Source: JAHJDR01 sp964609965 (GTDB lineage Bacteria > UBA10199 > JADGCS01). Taken from it: 64,000 nt of DNA. The stretch covers positions 1 through 64,000 of the forward strand of contig CAZSTS010000005.1 of the NCBI GenBank assembly GCA_964609965.1, read 5' to 3'. The notes below the pieces were generated by a model. It saw only the letters and a list, made by a program, of their open reading frames with translations, had not been told where the DNA came from and did no database searches. Below, piece by piece: positions 16,675 through 25,971 of the stretch; the stretch's first letter is position 1, and each line of letters begins with the position of its first letter. The translations under genes were made by a program, and so were the position numbers.

Positions 16675-18075
16675 TCATTCCCCAGTAATTTCAGCGGGGT
16701 TTTTCAATAAGATTTCAATGCCCTTTAAGTCTACAGTGCTTTGCTTTAAAAAACCTTCATTAGAAGTGTTTTCGAGAAGGCGTCGTACTAGATAGGCCAT
16801 GCCTGGAAGCATTTCGCCTACAGGGGCGTACTCGCGAACACGATAACCCATTTCTAATATTGGTTTTTTAAAGTTATTGCCCATACCGTAAAGAGTTTGA
16901 ATTTCGAAATCTGTTTTCTTTAGCCCTTTTTCATTTGCGTAGGCTAAGGCGTGCGAAACACTGCGCACATTATGTGATGCAAATGCAGAAAGAACCTTGG
17001 GGTGCGCGTCTAGAAGTAGCTTTGTGCATTCTTCGTAATTGGCATCAGTTTTGGCTTTGTTAGTGAAAACAGGGATTGGCCAGTTTCTTTGACGAGCGAG
17101 AATAACTTCGAAATCCCAATAAGCCCCTTTGACCAGGCGAACTGTTAAGGGTTTGGGGCGGCTGGCTGATAAATCAATCACGCGTTTTAAGTCAGCAATT
17201 GAATCTTCGAGATAAGCTTGAATAACAAGACCTAAGTGAGGGTATTGAACAAATTCTTTTTCGCTAAAAAGTTCTTCGATAACTTTAAGAGTGATTTCGC
17301 GATAATCGTTTTGCTCCATATCGAGGTTGATAAAAACATTGTTTTTTACAGCTTCTGACAAAATAGGTCGTAAAGCATCTTTGAGTCCTTTGACAGAGGC
17401 ATCAAAGGAAATGGCGTCGATTTGTGAATAAAGACTAGAGGGTTTTACCGAGACATTGGCTCGAGGGATTTTTCCTAATGATGTTTCTTCCAAAAGGGGT
17501 TTTGCATTCCAAGTGGCGACTTGTTTTGCTAAACCGCTGACCAGTTCAAGATAACGTCCTTGATAATCCTTGGCCTCAGGTTCAGAAACAACAGCCTCCC
17601 CCAGAATGTCTACAGTAAAGCAATAGCCATCATTCCAGAGATCTTCTAATTTGTTTTTTGCTCGAGATGAATTCTCACCAGTGATGAAGGCTTTTGCCAT
17701 TGAAGATACATTTTGTTTTACAGTAGCCGCTGTGACTTTAGATGTAATTGGATTGGATAGAGCCACTTTAAGTCCTGATTGAATGGCTAAAGGAAAATCT
17801 TTGTCATCTGCCAAAAAGTATTCTTTGAGGTGATCTACGATCTGTGATTTGGTCATGAGAGTTGGCAAAACATCTACAAAACGAAACATTTCGACTTTGA
17901 TGTCTTGTCTTTTCATGGCCCAATCCATCATAAGATCAGCAAAAAAGTTTTTCTTAAAAATTTTTGAGGCAGCTTGACTGCCTTCAAAGATTTTATGCCC
18001 AATTTGTTTGATTTGCTGTTCGAGATTCATATCTTTGTCTTCCATATTGTTATTTTTTTTTGCTAAAGATTGCAT
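16675..18075 (-). CDS. proline dehydrogenase
   Basis: A 466-aa FAD-dependent proline dehydrogenase, first enzyme of proline catabolism, passing electrons to quinone. A helical N-terminal arm (about residues 15-150) precedes the TIM-barrel catalytic domain, which contains VRLVKGAYWDFEV (FAD/substrate Lys), FASHNVRSVSHA and the substrate-binding REYAPVGEMLPGMAYLVRR. The arm makes it longer than monofunctional PRODH of about 300 aa and closer to the PutA PRODH half. Starts at 18075 or 18030 are possible; the latter has GGAAGA 8 nt upstream. Its electrons could feed the same quinone pool used by the cytochrome module. Confidence 0.92.
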   Translation of the reverse strand: MQSLAKKNNNMEDKDMNLEQQIKQIGHKIFEGSQAASKIFKKNFFADLMMDWAMKRQDIKVEMFRFVDVLPTLMTKSQIVDHLKEYFLADDKDFPLAIQSGLKVALSNPITSKVTAATVKQNVSSMAKAFITGENSSRAKNKLEDLWNDGYCFTVDILGEAVVSEPEAKDYQGRYLELVSGLAKQVATWNAKPLLEETSLGKIPRANVSVKPSSLYSQIDAISFDASVKGLKDALRPILSEAVKNNVFINLDMEQNDYREITLKVIEELFSEKEFVQYPHLGLVIQAYLEDSIADLKRVIDLSASRPKPLTVRLVKGAYWDFEVILARQRNWPIPVFTNKAKTDANYEECTKLLLDAHPKVLSAFASHNVRSVSHALAYANEKGLKKTDFEIQTLYGMGNNFKKPILEMGYRVREYAPVGEMLPGMAYLVRRLLENTSNEGFLKQSTVDLKGIEILLKNPAEITGE

Positions 18076-18223
18076 AGTGGATTCGTCTTAGAGGGTAATT
18101 TGCGATTTTGCAAAGGAAAAAAGCCTTTTCTAACTAGTTGAAATCAGGGGAAAACCACAGGCTTGATTGTAATTATCCAAGATTGCTATAGTTCTTAAAA
18201 GTAGCGTATGAGAAGGTAATATT

Positions 18224-19135
18224 ATGATAGATAAAATTCTAAAATTAAAGAAAGAAAAAGACGCGCTGATTATTGCACATTATTATCAAGACCCAGAGAT
18301 TCAAGATCTTGCTGATTATGTTGGTGATAGTCTTGGCATGGCCATCTATGCCAGAGACTCAGATTCCAAAATAGCTGTTGTGTGTGGCGTAAAATTTATG
18401 GCGGAGACTTTTAAAGTGATGAATCCGCATAAGAAAATTCTTATGCCAGATCCAGACGCTGGTTGTTCTTTGGCTGATTCATGTACCCCAGCTATTTTTA
18501 AATATTTTAAGTCAAAGCATCCAGGTGCTTTTGTGATGACATATATTAATTCTAGCCTTGAAATAAAGGCTTTAAGTGATGTGATTTGCACGTCAGCCAA
18601 TGCTGTTAAAATTGCAAAACAATTACCCCAAGATCAAAAGATTATTTTTGCACCTGATCAGCACTTGGGGCGTTATGTAGCCAAGCAGTTGGGGCGCGAG
18701 CTCATTCTTTTTCCAGGCAATTGTTTTGTGCACACATCCTTTTCTGCTCAAGCCATGTTCGATATCAAAAAAGAACATCCCGATGCTTTGATCATTGCTC
18801 ACCCTGAGTGTGAAGATGTTATCTTAAGTCATGCAGATTTTATTGGTTCTACAGGAAAAATGTTAGAGTTTACCAAAGAAAGTGATCAGAAGGAATTTAT
18901 TGTGATGACTGAGGCAGGCATCTTGCATCAAATGAAAAAAAACTCTCCAGACAAAGAATTCATCATGGGACCTGATTTGAGCGGGTGCTCTTGTAATGAA
19001 TGCCCTCATATGAAGCTCAATACATTAGAAAAAATATATGCATGTCTTGTGAATGAAAGCCCTGAAGTTGTTGTTGATCCTGTGTTGGCAGAGAAGGCTC
19101 TCGTGTCTATCAACAGAATGATGGAGCTGTCCTAA
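18224..19135 (+). CDS. nadA: quinolinate synthase A
   Basis: A 303-aa [4Fe-4S] enzyme that condenses iminoaspartate with dihydroxyacetone phosphate to quinolinate for NAD synthesis. Family motifs are IIAHYYQDPEIQDLAD at the N-terminus, VVCGVKFMAET, and the cluster Cys contexts DVICTSANA, AHPECED and SGCSCNECPHM. Length is typical of the short NadA form. SD GAAGG precedes the ATG. nadB and nadC are not nearby. Confidence 0.95.
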   Translation: MIDKILKLKKEKDALIIAHYYQDPEIQDLADYVGDSLGMAIYARDSDSKIAVVCGVKFMAETFKVMNPHKKILMPDPDAGCSLADSCTPAIFKYFKSKHPGAFVMTYINSSLEIKALSDVICTSANAVKIAKQLPQDQKIIFAPDQHLGRYVAKQLGRELILFPGNCFVHTSFSAQAMFDIKKEHPDALIIAHPECEDVILSHADFIGSTGKMLEFTKESDQKEFIVMTEAGILHQMKKNSPDKEFIMGPDLSGCSCNECPHMKLNTLEKIYACLVNESPEVVVDPVLAEKALVSINRMMELS

Positions 19136-19168
19136 AAAAGTGTCTCAAACTTATGATGTTATATTTGT

Positions 19169-19651
19169 TTACTGTACAGAAATGAGTCCAATAGTGTTGA
19201 TGTCGATTGTTTTTGTGTTTTGGCTGCCATCAATGAGTGTGATGGTTGAGCCTCCTGCAACAAAGGAGGGGTTTCCGTCACTATCAAATTCAATATCATA
19301 TTGAGTGCCGTTTTCAAAGAGGATGCCTGGAAAAGAATCCTCAAAGTCTTCTTGCATAGCAATATGTGAATAGGGAGAGTCGATGGCTTGGTTTGTGGAG
19401 ACCTCATAAATTTCGTAAGTGCTGTCTACGCCATCATTGAGCGTTCTAAATCCATAGGAATCACCTGTAGTAGAGGCAAGGTTTTGGGCATAGCGAAGAT
19501 CAGATTCAAGTTTACGAGTGGCAGTATCTAGATTAAAAAAGTTGGTGCTTGTCATATAGGGGATGGCTGTGGTTGCTAAAATGCCAAGTAAAACGATCAC
19601 CATGATGAGTTCAACAATTGTAAATCCATTTTGTTTTTTAAGAGTCTTCAT
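19169..19651 (-). CDS. type IV pilus minor pilin / pseudopilin, GspH/FimT-like
   Basis: A 160-aa prepilin with the class III leader KKQNGFTIVELIMVIVLLGILA: peptidase cleavage after Gly9, then F1 and E5 of the mature pilin. A globular beta-rich domain follows. It is the last of a run of four prepilin-type genes on the minus strand (FimT, PilX-like, PilW, PilV types), the usual content of a minor-pilin cluster that primes type IV pilus assembly. The core pilus genes are not in the window. Confidence 0.85.
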   Translation of the reverse strand: MKTLKKQNGFTIVELIMVIVLLGILATTAIPYMTSTNFFNLDTATRKLESDLRYAQNLASTTGDSYGFRTLNDGVDSTYEIYEVSTNQAIDSPYSHIAMQEDFEDSFPGILFENGTQYDIEFDSDGNPSFVAGGSTITLIDGSQNTKTIDINTIGLISVQ

Positions 19652-19744
19652 AATAAATGTGCCTTACCTCTGATTCTTTCATTCTTCTCATCAAAGGCAA
19701 GGCATTATCATATAACGCGATCAATGTTGGCAATATAACTTTTC

Positions 19745-21427
19745 TTATTCAACAACATCTGTAATCGTCATGAGCAGTACAAGATCCTGAAAGTCGGCGC
19801 CTGAGGGATAGTTGTCGTTGCTGGTAACATCTACACCTATCTCAAAGAGCATAATGACCTGGTTTGAATCAAGAACAACGTTACCATCATTATCTAGGTA
19901 TTCAGCTAAAAAGGCTTCTGCAGATTGTTGGCCTGCAAAACCTTCCATTCCTGGAGCAGGTTGACCATCAGTGAGTGTTTTAACCTGTAGCGTGTCGGTT
20001 GAAAGCCGTGTAGAGTTATAGCTGCCACAGGAAGCTAAGTAACCATTGGCTTTAACCCAATAAGAGCTGTCGGTATTACCAGTGGTTGTTGTGTAGCTCT
20101 CTCCTCCATCGACATCAGTGTATCCCCAGAGTTGAGTGCAATTAGTATCAATGCAAAGCTCAACACGGACGTTTATTTCTGGGCCATAATAACCGCATTG
20201 CAGGGCAGAACCAATAACGCTCAAGTCAACTTGTTGGCCTGAGGACACGACAACTGTTCCATCGTCAACAGCAAACGAGTCATCAAGAACAGGGTCTTCT
20301 TCGGCGTCTTCATCCTCATTTGGATTTTCATACACTGACTCTGTTCCAGGCTCATTTCCCAGTTTAAAGGTATTTGTGAGAATACTTTCATCAAGAAATG
20401 TTGTTGTGAGTGTTGCCCAAGTTCCTACGGGAACCGCGGTATTAAATGTGATTTCTACTTCGTGGAAGGCATTTTCTGCCATAATAGCATCGAGCGTATC
20501 AATGGGCACTCCAGAGGCTCCACCTAGGTTAGAATCTGCAGGCACTGATCCTTCTTGAAATATGGTTGTGTCATCCACAGTGATTTTTGTGACAGTCAAA
20601 CCGCCATCGCTTTCAGGACAGGCTTCTAATATGTCATCACTGTCATCTGTTTCTTCACAAGTTATGACGACGACCTCTTCTTCTTCGTCATCACCGGCGT
20701 TGTCAATTTCACAGGGGCCTGAATAATCATCGCTATGATTGCCATTTCCTCCTTTGTGACCGTGTACCCATCCCCACCAGCTTACTTGTAGTGTTTGTTT
20801 GTTATCTGGGTTGCCTGGAGGAACGTGACAGATACAAATTTTATTCCAAGGAGCGTTACATTCTTCATATTGCACTTCATCATCATCATCATCACTGTTG
20901 TCTGCAATAGTTCCATCACAAAGGAGATTTGTAGCGCAATCGCTCGTATTAACTTCTACTTCTAATTCATCCAGAATGACTTGAGTGTTACAAGTTTTAC
21001 TTAACAAGATTTTTTTGAGTGTGCTGGTGCCATCTGGATTATCTTCTAAATAAGAGTCTGTGGTAATGAGGCTAGTACAGTTTACGGCATAATCAGTGGT
21101 AATGCTTCTTGTCACGACAGCCTTGTCCACAGTGGCTGTGGCAGTGATAGTGTTAGAAACAGCATCACTGGTGAGAACATAATTTCCATCAGCAAAAGAC
21201 TTTTCACCAGCAGGGCATTGACCCATATCTAGTTGATAGGTGCCATCATTGAGACCTGCTATGGCCAGAGCATTAGCTTTAATCAGATTTGTGTTGTCTC
21301 TAGAGCTCGAAGAATCCGTGCTTGTTAGTGTTGCAATAGCAGCAGCGGCAGCCCCAAGAGTAATCATGGCAATGATAGCGCCTACGAGGCTGCTTCCCTT
21401 ATTGTTTAATAATTTATTTAAAAACAT
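19745..21427 (-). CDS. large PilX-type surface protein with CHVPPGNP domain
   Basis: A 560-aa protein with an N-terminal hydrophobic helix after NNKGSSLVGAIIAMITLG, a prepilin-like leader (cleavage after Gly, but Ser instead of Phe at +1), so it may be displayed on pili. An Asp-rich stretch near residue 180 is followed by a Cys/His module, ICICHVPPGNPDNKQTL...HGHKGG...SGPC, known from many bacterial surface proteins but of unknown function. The C-terminal half is beta-rich, with paired Cys. Start ATG 21427 was chosen because GGGGG lies 4 nt upstream; a TTG at 21442 has none. It probably acts as a pilus-tip adhesin, by position in the minor-pilin cluster. Confidence 0.65.
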   Translation of the reverse strand: MFLNKLLNNKGSSLVGAIIAMITLGAAAAAIATLTSTDSSSSRDNTNLIKANALAIAGLNDGTYQLDMGQCPAGEKSFADGNYVLTSDAVSNTITATATVDKAVVTRSITTDYAVNCTSLITTDSYLEDNPDGTSTLKKILLSKTCNTQVILDELEVEVNTSDCATNLLCDGTIADNSDDDDDEVQYEECNAPWNKICICHVPPGNPDNKQTLQVSWWGWVHGHKGGNGNHSDDYSGPCEIDNAGDDEEEEVVVITCEETDDSDDILEACPESDGGLTVTKITVDDTTIFQEGSVPADSNLGGASGVPIDTLDAIMAENAFHEVEITFNTAVPVGTWATLTTTFLDESILTNTFKLGNEPGTESVYENPNEDEDAEEDPVLDDSFAVDDGTVVVSSGQQVDLSVIGSALQCGYYGPEINVRVELCIDTNCTQLWGYTDVDGGESYTTTTGNTDSSYWVKANGYLASCGSYNSTRLSTDTLQVKTLTDGQPAPGMEGFAGQQSAEAFLAEYLDNDGNVVLDSNQVIMLFEIGVDVTSNDNYPSGADFQDLVLLMTITDVVE

Positions 21428-21458
21428 AATGCCCCCATTCAAAAATAGGCTATATTGG

Positions 21459-22004
21459 TTACTGAAAGTTTGAATAGCCCAAAAAACTTCTAGGAACTAT
21501 TGTTGTGCTAAGAGTTATGTCTCCCTCATTAGCTGTTCCCTCTGTTGTTACTGTCAGTTTTATTCTGACCACACCATCGATATTATCGTTTATGGGATCC
21601 AGGTCATTTCCCAGCCCATCTTGGTATTCAATTGTAAAAGAATCAATGTTAGGAAGAATGACAGCGTTTCCTTTGTAGAGAGAGAGTTGATTGCCATCCA
21701 TGGCAATGTTATAAGAGGAATTGCTTCCATTCACATCCGTAAAATTAATGTTTGTTGATGAAATATCTGTAATGTCATCGCTTTCTATGTGAATAAGTTC
21801 AGATGAGATATTATTAAGGGCATGTCTCATATCTGCTACTGTTGATTTTCGATTACTCACAAAGAAATAGGTGTTGGCTTGTTGGAATATTGTTTCGGCG
21901 GCAATGCCAAAGATAATCATGGTGATAATCATGGCGAGTAATATCTCTACTATCGTAAAACCAGAATGATTTTTGAGGTTAAGTTTAAAAAAGTTCTTAA
22001 TCAT
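21459..22004 (-). CDS. PilW-type minor pilin
   Basis: A 181-aa prepilin with leader LKNHSGFTIVEILLAMIITM (cleavage after Gly, F1, E5), a long N-terminal helix and a small beta domain. The helix segment FFVSNRKSTVADMRHALNNIS matches the usual PilW/GspJ pattern. It lies 31 nt before the PilX-like gene and 32 nt after the PilV-like one, forming one operon. Confidence 0.82.
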   Translation of the reverse strand: MIKNFFKLNLKNHSGFTIVEILLAMIITMIIFGIAAETIFQQANTYFFVSNRKSTVADMRHALNNISSELIHIESDDITDISSTNINFTDVNGSNSSYNIAMDGNQLSLYKGNAVILPNIDSFTIEYQDGLGNDLDPINDNIDGVVRIKLTVTTEGTANEGDITLSTTIVPRSFLGYSNFQ

Positions 22005-22036
22005 TTCTCTGCCCTTGCTAAGAAATCATTATATAT

Positions 22037-22453
22037 TTAATTTACATCAGCAATAAGTGTGGTGATCACGACCTGGTCTTCTTCTGCATTTGCCCAACTT
22101 ACGACGACATCAACTTTATTGATACCGCTTCCTGGTTGTGGTGTTGATAAGTCAGTAGAATCAACTTCTGTAATATAAACGTCCCGAGTGTAGCCTTCAA
22201 GTAATTCTTCGGTTGGGTAATTTGAATCATCAGAGGCGTAGCTATAGCCAAGAAATTCTTTGTCAGCCATGATGGTTTCTATTTTTTCATTAGCAAGATG
22301 AGAGGCAATAGAACTTCTTTCCAGTTTTACTGATGCGCTGACACCAGTTTGGAAGGTAGATAGGCCTGATAGTAAGGCTACTGTGACAATAATCACAGTA
22401 AGAATTGTTTCTACTAATGAAAGACCCTTGTTATTTTTTATTCTTTTAAACAT
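22037..22453 (-). CDS. PilV/GspI-type minor pilin
   Basis: A 138-aa prepilin with leader KNNKGLSLVETILTVIIVTV (cleavage after Gly, E5 present, Leu at +1). The start at 22453 has GGGGG 5 nt upstream; a longer frame to 22552 is out of family. It is the first gene of the minor-pilin operon. A close paralogue lies at 25394-25807, sharing the ITEVDxxDLxTP block and the ITTLxxD C-terminus. Confidence 0.82.
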   Translation of the reverse strand: MFKRIKNNKGLSLVETILTVIIVTVALLSGLSTFQTGVSASVKLERSSIASHLANEKIETIMADKEFLGYSYASDDSNYPTEELLEGYTRDVYITEVDSTDLSTPQPGSGINKVDVVVSWANAEEDQVVITTLIADVN

Positions 22454-22726
22454 ATAACCCCCAACAAATCTTTTTACCCAATACCTAAAATAGCAATATC
22501 CATGCCATTCACGAAAAATAAGATAACGCACTAGATTTATTAAGGTTTTCATTTTTTGGAAATATTAAATTGTCATATATGATTACGCTTTGAGCACATC
22601 TTGCCTAAAAATGTTACAAATTGTTACGAGAAATACATATTATGTTTATTAAAGGTTTTCAGATTATGGGGTGTATTAATTTATATAAGGCTGTATAATG
22701 CTGTAATATATTTGATATGGAGTATT

Positions 22727-23134
22727 ATGAATCTTTTGTTTCTCTGCGTTGCTAATGCGGCGCGATCACAAATGGCTGAGGGACTTGCAAAAAAAATCTT
22801 GGGAGAAAAACATGGTATTCAGAGTGCGGGTTCATCGCCGTGGAAATTACACCCTTTTGCAGCAAAAGTTATGACCGAAGTAGGGATTGATATTTCAGAT
22901 CAATTTTCAAAATCAGTAAAAGACATAGATTGTACAAAAGTTGATGTAATCATAACCTTATGTAATGATGAGGTTTGTCCTGTTCTTTCTGGGTGTGCTA
23001 AAAAGTATCATTGGCCTTTACAAGATCCCGCTACACCCATGGAATCAGAAGAAGCACAAATAGAATTATTTAGAAGAATACGAGATGAGATTAAAGAGAA
23101 AATCACAAATTTTAAGAAGGTCATAGGACATTAG
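22727..23134 (+). CDS. arsC: arsenate reductase, thioredoxin-coupled LMW-PTP type
   Basis: A 135-aa protein with the phosphatase-loop motif CVANAARSQMAEG (nucleophile Cys8, Arg14) and the redox Cys pair in LCNDEVCPVLSGC, followed by HWPLQDPA. This pattern matches the ArsC of Staphylococcus and Bacillus, which reduces arsenate to arsenite through a triple-Cys cascade. Start ATG 22727 has an ATGGAG site upstream. The stop codon falls inside a short 7-8 bp tandem array. No arsenite pump or regulator is adjacent. Confidence 0.88.
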   Translation: MNLLFLCVANAARSQMAEGLAKKILGEKHGIQSAGSSPWKLHPFAAKVMTEVGIDISDQFSKSVKDIDCTKVDVIITLCNDEVCPVLSGCAKKYHWPLQDPATPMESEEAQIELFRRIRDEIKEKITNFKKVIGH

Positions 23135-23150
23135 GACCATAGGGCCATAA
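23116..23150. repeat. 7-8 bp tandem array at the arsC 3' end
   Basis: Units GGTCATA, GGACATTA, GGACCATA, GGGCCATA. The arsC stop codon TAG lies within the second unit. Confidence 0.6.
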
Positions 23151-23168
23151 GAGTAGAGGAGTTGGAGC

Positions 23169-24893
23169 ATGTATAAACCTAGTAATTATATCCCATCTGA
23201 TTTGGAAATAAATGCTTGGAAAGATATCCAGCCATTTTTTCAAAAGTTGCTCACAGATAAGGTGCAGTCAGTCATAGATTTAGAAGCATTGATAACTCAT
23301 TACAGCGAAGTGTTAAGCATGCTTTGTGAAGAACAGGCTCGTGCCTATATCAATATTACTTGCCACACGGATAATAAGGATTTTCAAGATCGTTTTGAGG
23401 TTTTTTCAACTCAAATTACTCCAGAGGCTGAAAAGGCTGGTCATCAAATTGAAGAGAAAATTGTTTCTAGCCCATTCTTTAATGATTTACCGGAGGAACG
23501 TTATTTACAGCTTAAAAGAGAGCTCAAAAGAAATATTGAACTTTATTTTGAAGAAAATGTGATTCTAGAAGCAAAGCTTTCCACACTAACATCAAAATTT
23601 AATCAAAGAGTAGGGGCTTTGGTTGTAAAAGTAGGAGGCCAAGAACTCACTATACCGCAGGCCTCTGTGGGGCTTGAATCCTCTGATCGAAACTTGCGAC
23701 AAGAAACATGGCAAGGAATTCTTGATGCAAGACTAGGGGCCAAAAAGGATTTGGATGAAATTTTTGATCAGATGATTGTTTTGCGTGATCAAACAGCTCG
23801 CAATGTTAAATATTCAAGTTATAGAGACTATAAACATGATGATTTGCAGCGCTTTGATTATACGGTAGACGATGTGTTAATGTTTCATGAAGCTGTTAAA
23901 AAACATGTGATGCCGTTGACAAAAAAGGTGGAGCTTAAACATATAGAACGATTAGGGCTCGATGTTGATGATTATCGCCCTTGGGATTTTAAGGCAAAAC
24001 CTGCTAGTGAAAAACCTCTTGTTCCTTTTAAGAAGGGATCAGAACTTTTAGAAAAAACCATTTCTATTTTTCAAAAAATCCATCCTGATTTTAGAAAAAA
24101 TTTAGAAAAAATGCATCAAAGCAAACTCTTTGATTTAGAATCTCGTCAAAACAAAGCCCTTGGTGGCTATAATTATGGGTTAGAAACAACTGGCATGCCC
24201 TTTATATTTATGAATGCTGTAGGTATTCATACAGATGTGATTACCTTAGTTCATGAGGGTGGGCATGCCATGCACAACTTTCTCACAAATCATGAATCCC
24301 TTATTCAGTATCGTAATTTTCCCTCTGAGTTAGCCGAAGTGGCTAGTATGAGCATGGAACTTATTTCGAGTAAGCATTGGGATGAGTTTTATAATCAGAA
24401 AGATCTTGTCAGAGCTCGTTTGGAGCACTTTGAAGACATTATTAAAACATTTTCATGGGTTTCAATAATAGATAGTTTTCAGCATTGGATTTATACTCAT
24501 CCAAAACATACTCATGAATCACGAGATTCGTGTTTTGATAAACTCATGATAGAGTATGGAACTGGTTTAGTTAATTGGGGAGATCATGAAAGGCACAGAG
24601 GGTCTTTTTGGCAAAAACAGATGCATATTTTTGAAGTGCCTTTTTATTATATTGAATATGCTTTTGCTCAGCTAGGAGCCCTTCAAATTTATAGAAACTA
24701 TGTTAAAGATCCAAAGGCTACATTAAATGCTTATATCAAGGGCCTCAGCTTAGGTGGCTCAGAATCTTTGCCAGATGTTTGGGCACAGATGGGTATTAGT
24801 TTTGATTTTTCGGAAGAAGCACTTTGTTCTCTTGTAGAATTTATGGAGCAAGAATGGAGTGAGTTATGTGCTGCTTATGAAAAGCTCTTTTAA
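23169..24893 (+). CDS. M3-family oligoendopeptidase (PepF-like)
   Basis: A 574-aa zinc metallopeptidase of the M3 thimet family, acting on oligopeptides in the cytosol. The catalytic HEGGH motif is near residue 362 (LVHEGGHAMHNF), with the third ligand Glu about 28 residues later in FPSELAEVASMSME. The helical N-terminal half (FNQRVGALVV region) is as in PepF. No signal peptide is seen. Length is usual for the family. It follows arsC by 34 nt and may share its transcript. Confidence 0.93.
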   Translation: MYKPSNYIPSDLEINAWKDIQPFFQKLLTDKVQSVIDLEALITHYSEVLSMLCEEQARAYINITCHTDNKDFQDRFEVFSTQITPEAEKAGHQIEEKIVSSPFFNDLPEERYLQLKRELKRNIELYFEENVILEAKLSTLTSKFNQRVGALVVKVGGQELTIPQASVGLESSDRNLRQETWQGILDARLGAKKDLDEIFDQMIVLRDQTARNVKYSSYRDYKHDDLQRFDYTVDDVLMFHEAVKKHVMPLTKKVELKHIERLGLDVDDYRPWDFKAKPASEKPLVPFKKGSELLEKTISIFQKIHPDFRKNLEKMHQSKLFDLESRQNKALGGYNYGLETTGMPFIFMNAVGIHTDVITLVHEGGHAMHNFLTNHESLIQYRNFPSELAEVASMSMELISSKHWDEFYNQKDLVRARLEHFEDIIKTFSWVSIIDSFQHWIYTHPKHTHESRDSCFDKLMIEYGTGLVNWGDHERHRGSFWQKQMHIFEVPFYYIEYAFAQLGALQIYRNYVKDPKATLNAYIKGLSLGGSESLPDVWAQMGISFDFSEEALCSLVEFMEQEWSELCAAYEKLF

Positions 24894-24939
24894 TTCTAGA
24901 TAAAAATACGATCCTGCCTAAATATAAACAATAACTAAA

Positions 24940-25276
24940 ATTTGAAGAAAACCCCAACGGGGTTAAATAAAATAGCCCAGGGTTAAAAAAGCCTGAAGGG
25001 GTTTTTCTACCCTGGGTATATAACCAAAAAACGAGCCATTTACAGTGCCAATTCATTCCCTGAAAGGGATACATAATAATCCCCAGGACATTATTGTTTG
25101 TAGGGGCACGGCGCGCCGTGCCCCTACTGGTAATATATTGTATTTTAATAAAACCCCTACAGGGTAATCCTTTTTTTATTTATTAAACCCAGGGTGGCGT
25201 CCCCGGTACCATGCGGTACTGGGGCCTTACCCTGGGCTATTTTATTTAGGCCCTTTCAGGGCAAAGAAACATGTTT
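24940..25276. repeat. multi-hairpin composite element, copy A
   Basis: A non-coding element of consecutive hairpins. In order: AACCCC/GGGGTT; CCCAGGGTT...ACCCTGGG enclosing GCCTGAAGGGG; TTCCCTGAAAGGGA; ACCCCTACAGGGT; CCCAGGGTGGCG...CTTACCCTGGG with tip stem CCCCGGTACC/GGTACTGGGG; GGCCCTTTCAGGGC. The inverted homologue is at 59664-59936. A GTAGGGGC palindrome (25100-25127) is inserted in the middle and is absent from copy B. Hairpin tips with different sequence but preserved pairing suggest selection for structure. Confidence 0.85.
25100..25127. repeat. perfect 28-bp GTAGGGGC palindrome
   Basis: GTAGGGGCACGGCG followed by its exact reverse complement. It is nested in multi-hairpin element A. 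Related elements lie at 33971 and 53995. Confidence 0.9.
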
Positions 25277-25393
25277 ATTAGGTGTAATAATTTGAGAGCT
25301 TGTTACCTGAATTCATAGTTTAAAAAAAGAAAAGGCGGGGATGAACCCCGCCTGTGAGGAAAAGAGATGTCATGTGAGGAAAATCTTAAGCGC

Positions 25394-25807
25394 CTAGTTA
25401 TCAACAACGAGGGTTGTGATGGTCACGGTTTGATTATCGTCGTCTCCCCAGGTTGTTGTCACTGCTACTTTTTTTGCTCCTGAATTTTCTTCTGGTGTTG
25501 TCAAATCATCAGGATCAACTTCGGTTATGTTCACGCTGCGAATGATTTCGTATTGATCACTTTCTTCGTTGTCGTAGTTTGCATCTACAACGTAGTCATA
25601 ACCTCTGTATTCTTTATCAGTTAAAATAATTTCGATTTGTTCATTGGCATATTGTGTAGCTAAAACAGTGATATCATTATTAACGGCATTTGCCGAAGCG
25701 CTATCAATTGCCGAGAGACCAACAGTAAGAGCCACAGAGAGGATAATTGTGCCAAATAATGAATCGAGTAATGAAAGTCCTTTTTTGTTTAGTATTCTTT
25801 TAAACAT
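25394..25807 (-). CDS. PilV-type minor pilin, orphan paralogue
   Basis: A 137-aa prepilin with leader NKKGLSLLDSLFGTIILSVALTVG (cleavage after Gly; Asp rather than Glu at +5, which is unusual). The C-terminal block VNITEVDPDDLTTPEE...TVTITTLVVDN matches the PilV-like gene at 22037, so the two are duplicates. It stands alone, about 3 kb from the minor-pilin cluster. AGAGGGC precedes the ATG. Confidence 0.78.
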   Translation of the reverse strand: MFKRILNKKGLSLLDSLFGTIILSVALTVGLSAIDSASANAVNNDITVLATQYANEQIEIILTDKEYRGYDYVVDANYDNEESDQYEIIRSVNITEVDPDDLTTPEENSGAKKVAVTTTWGDDDNQTVTITTLVVDN

Positions 25808-25971
25808 TTTGCCCTCTGTTCTTGTAAATATGCAACAGCTGTGCCAATGAATGGATTTTTTGTAAGCCCATGTTATCTTTGGTGTTAGTCTATGTAGTTT
25901 TCAAGTATTAGAACGAATTTATATTTGAAGTATATACATGTTATCTAGAGTCTATAATATATACATTCTTC

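Noticed and set aside
16306..16710. A 134-codon ORF opposite the P5C dehydrogenase gene
   Set aside because: It lies wholly antisense to a well-supported gene and has no family features.
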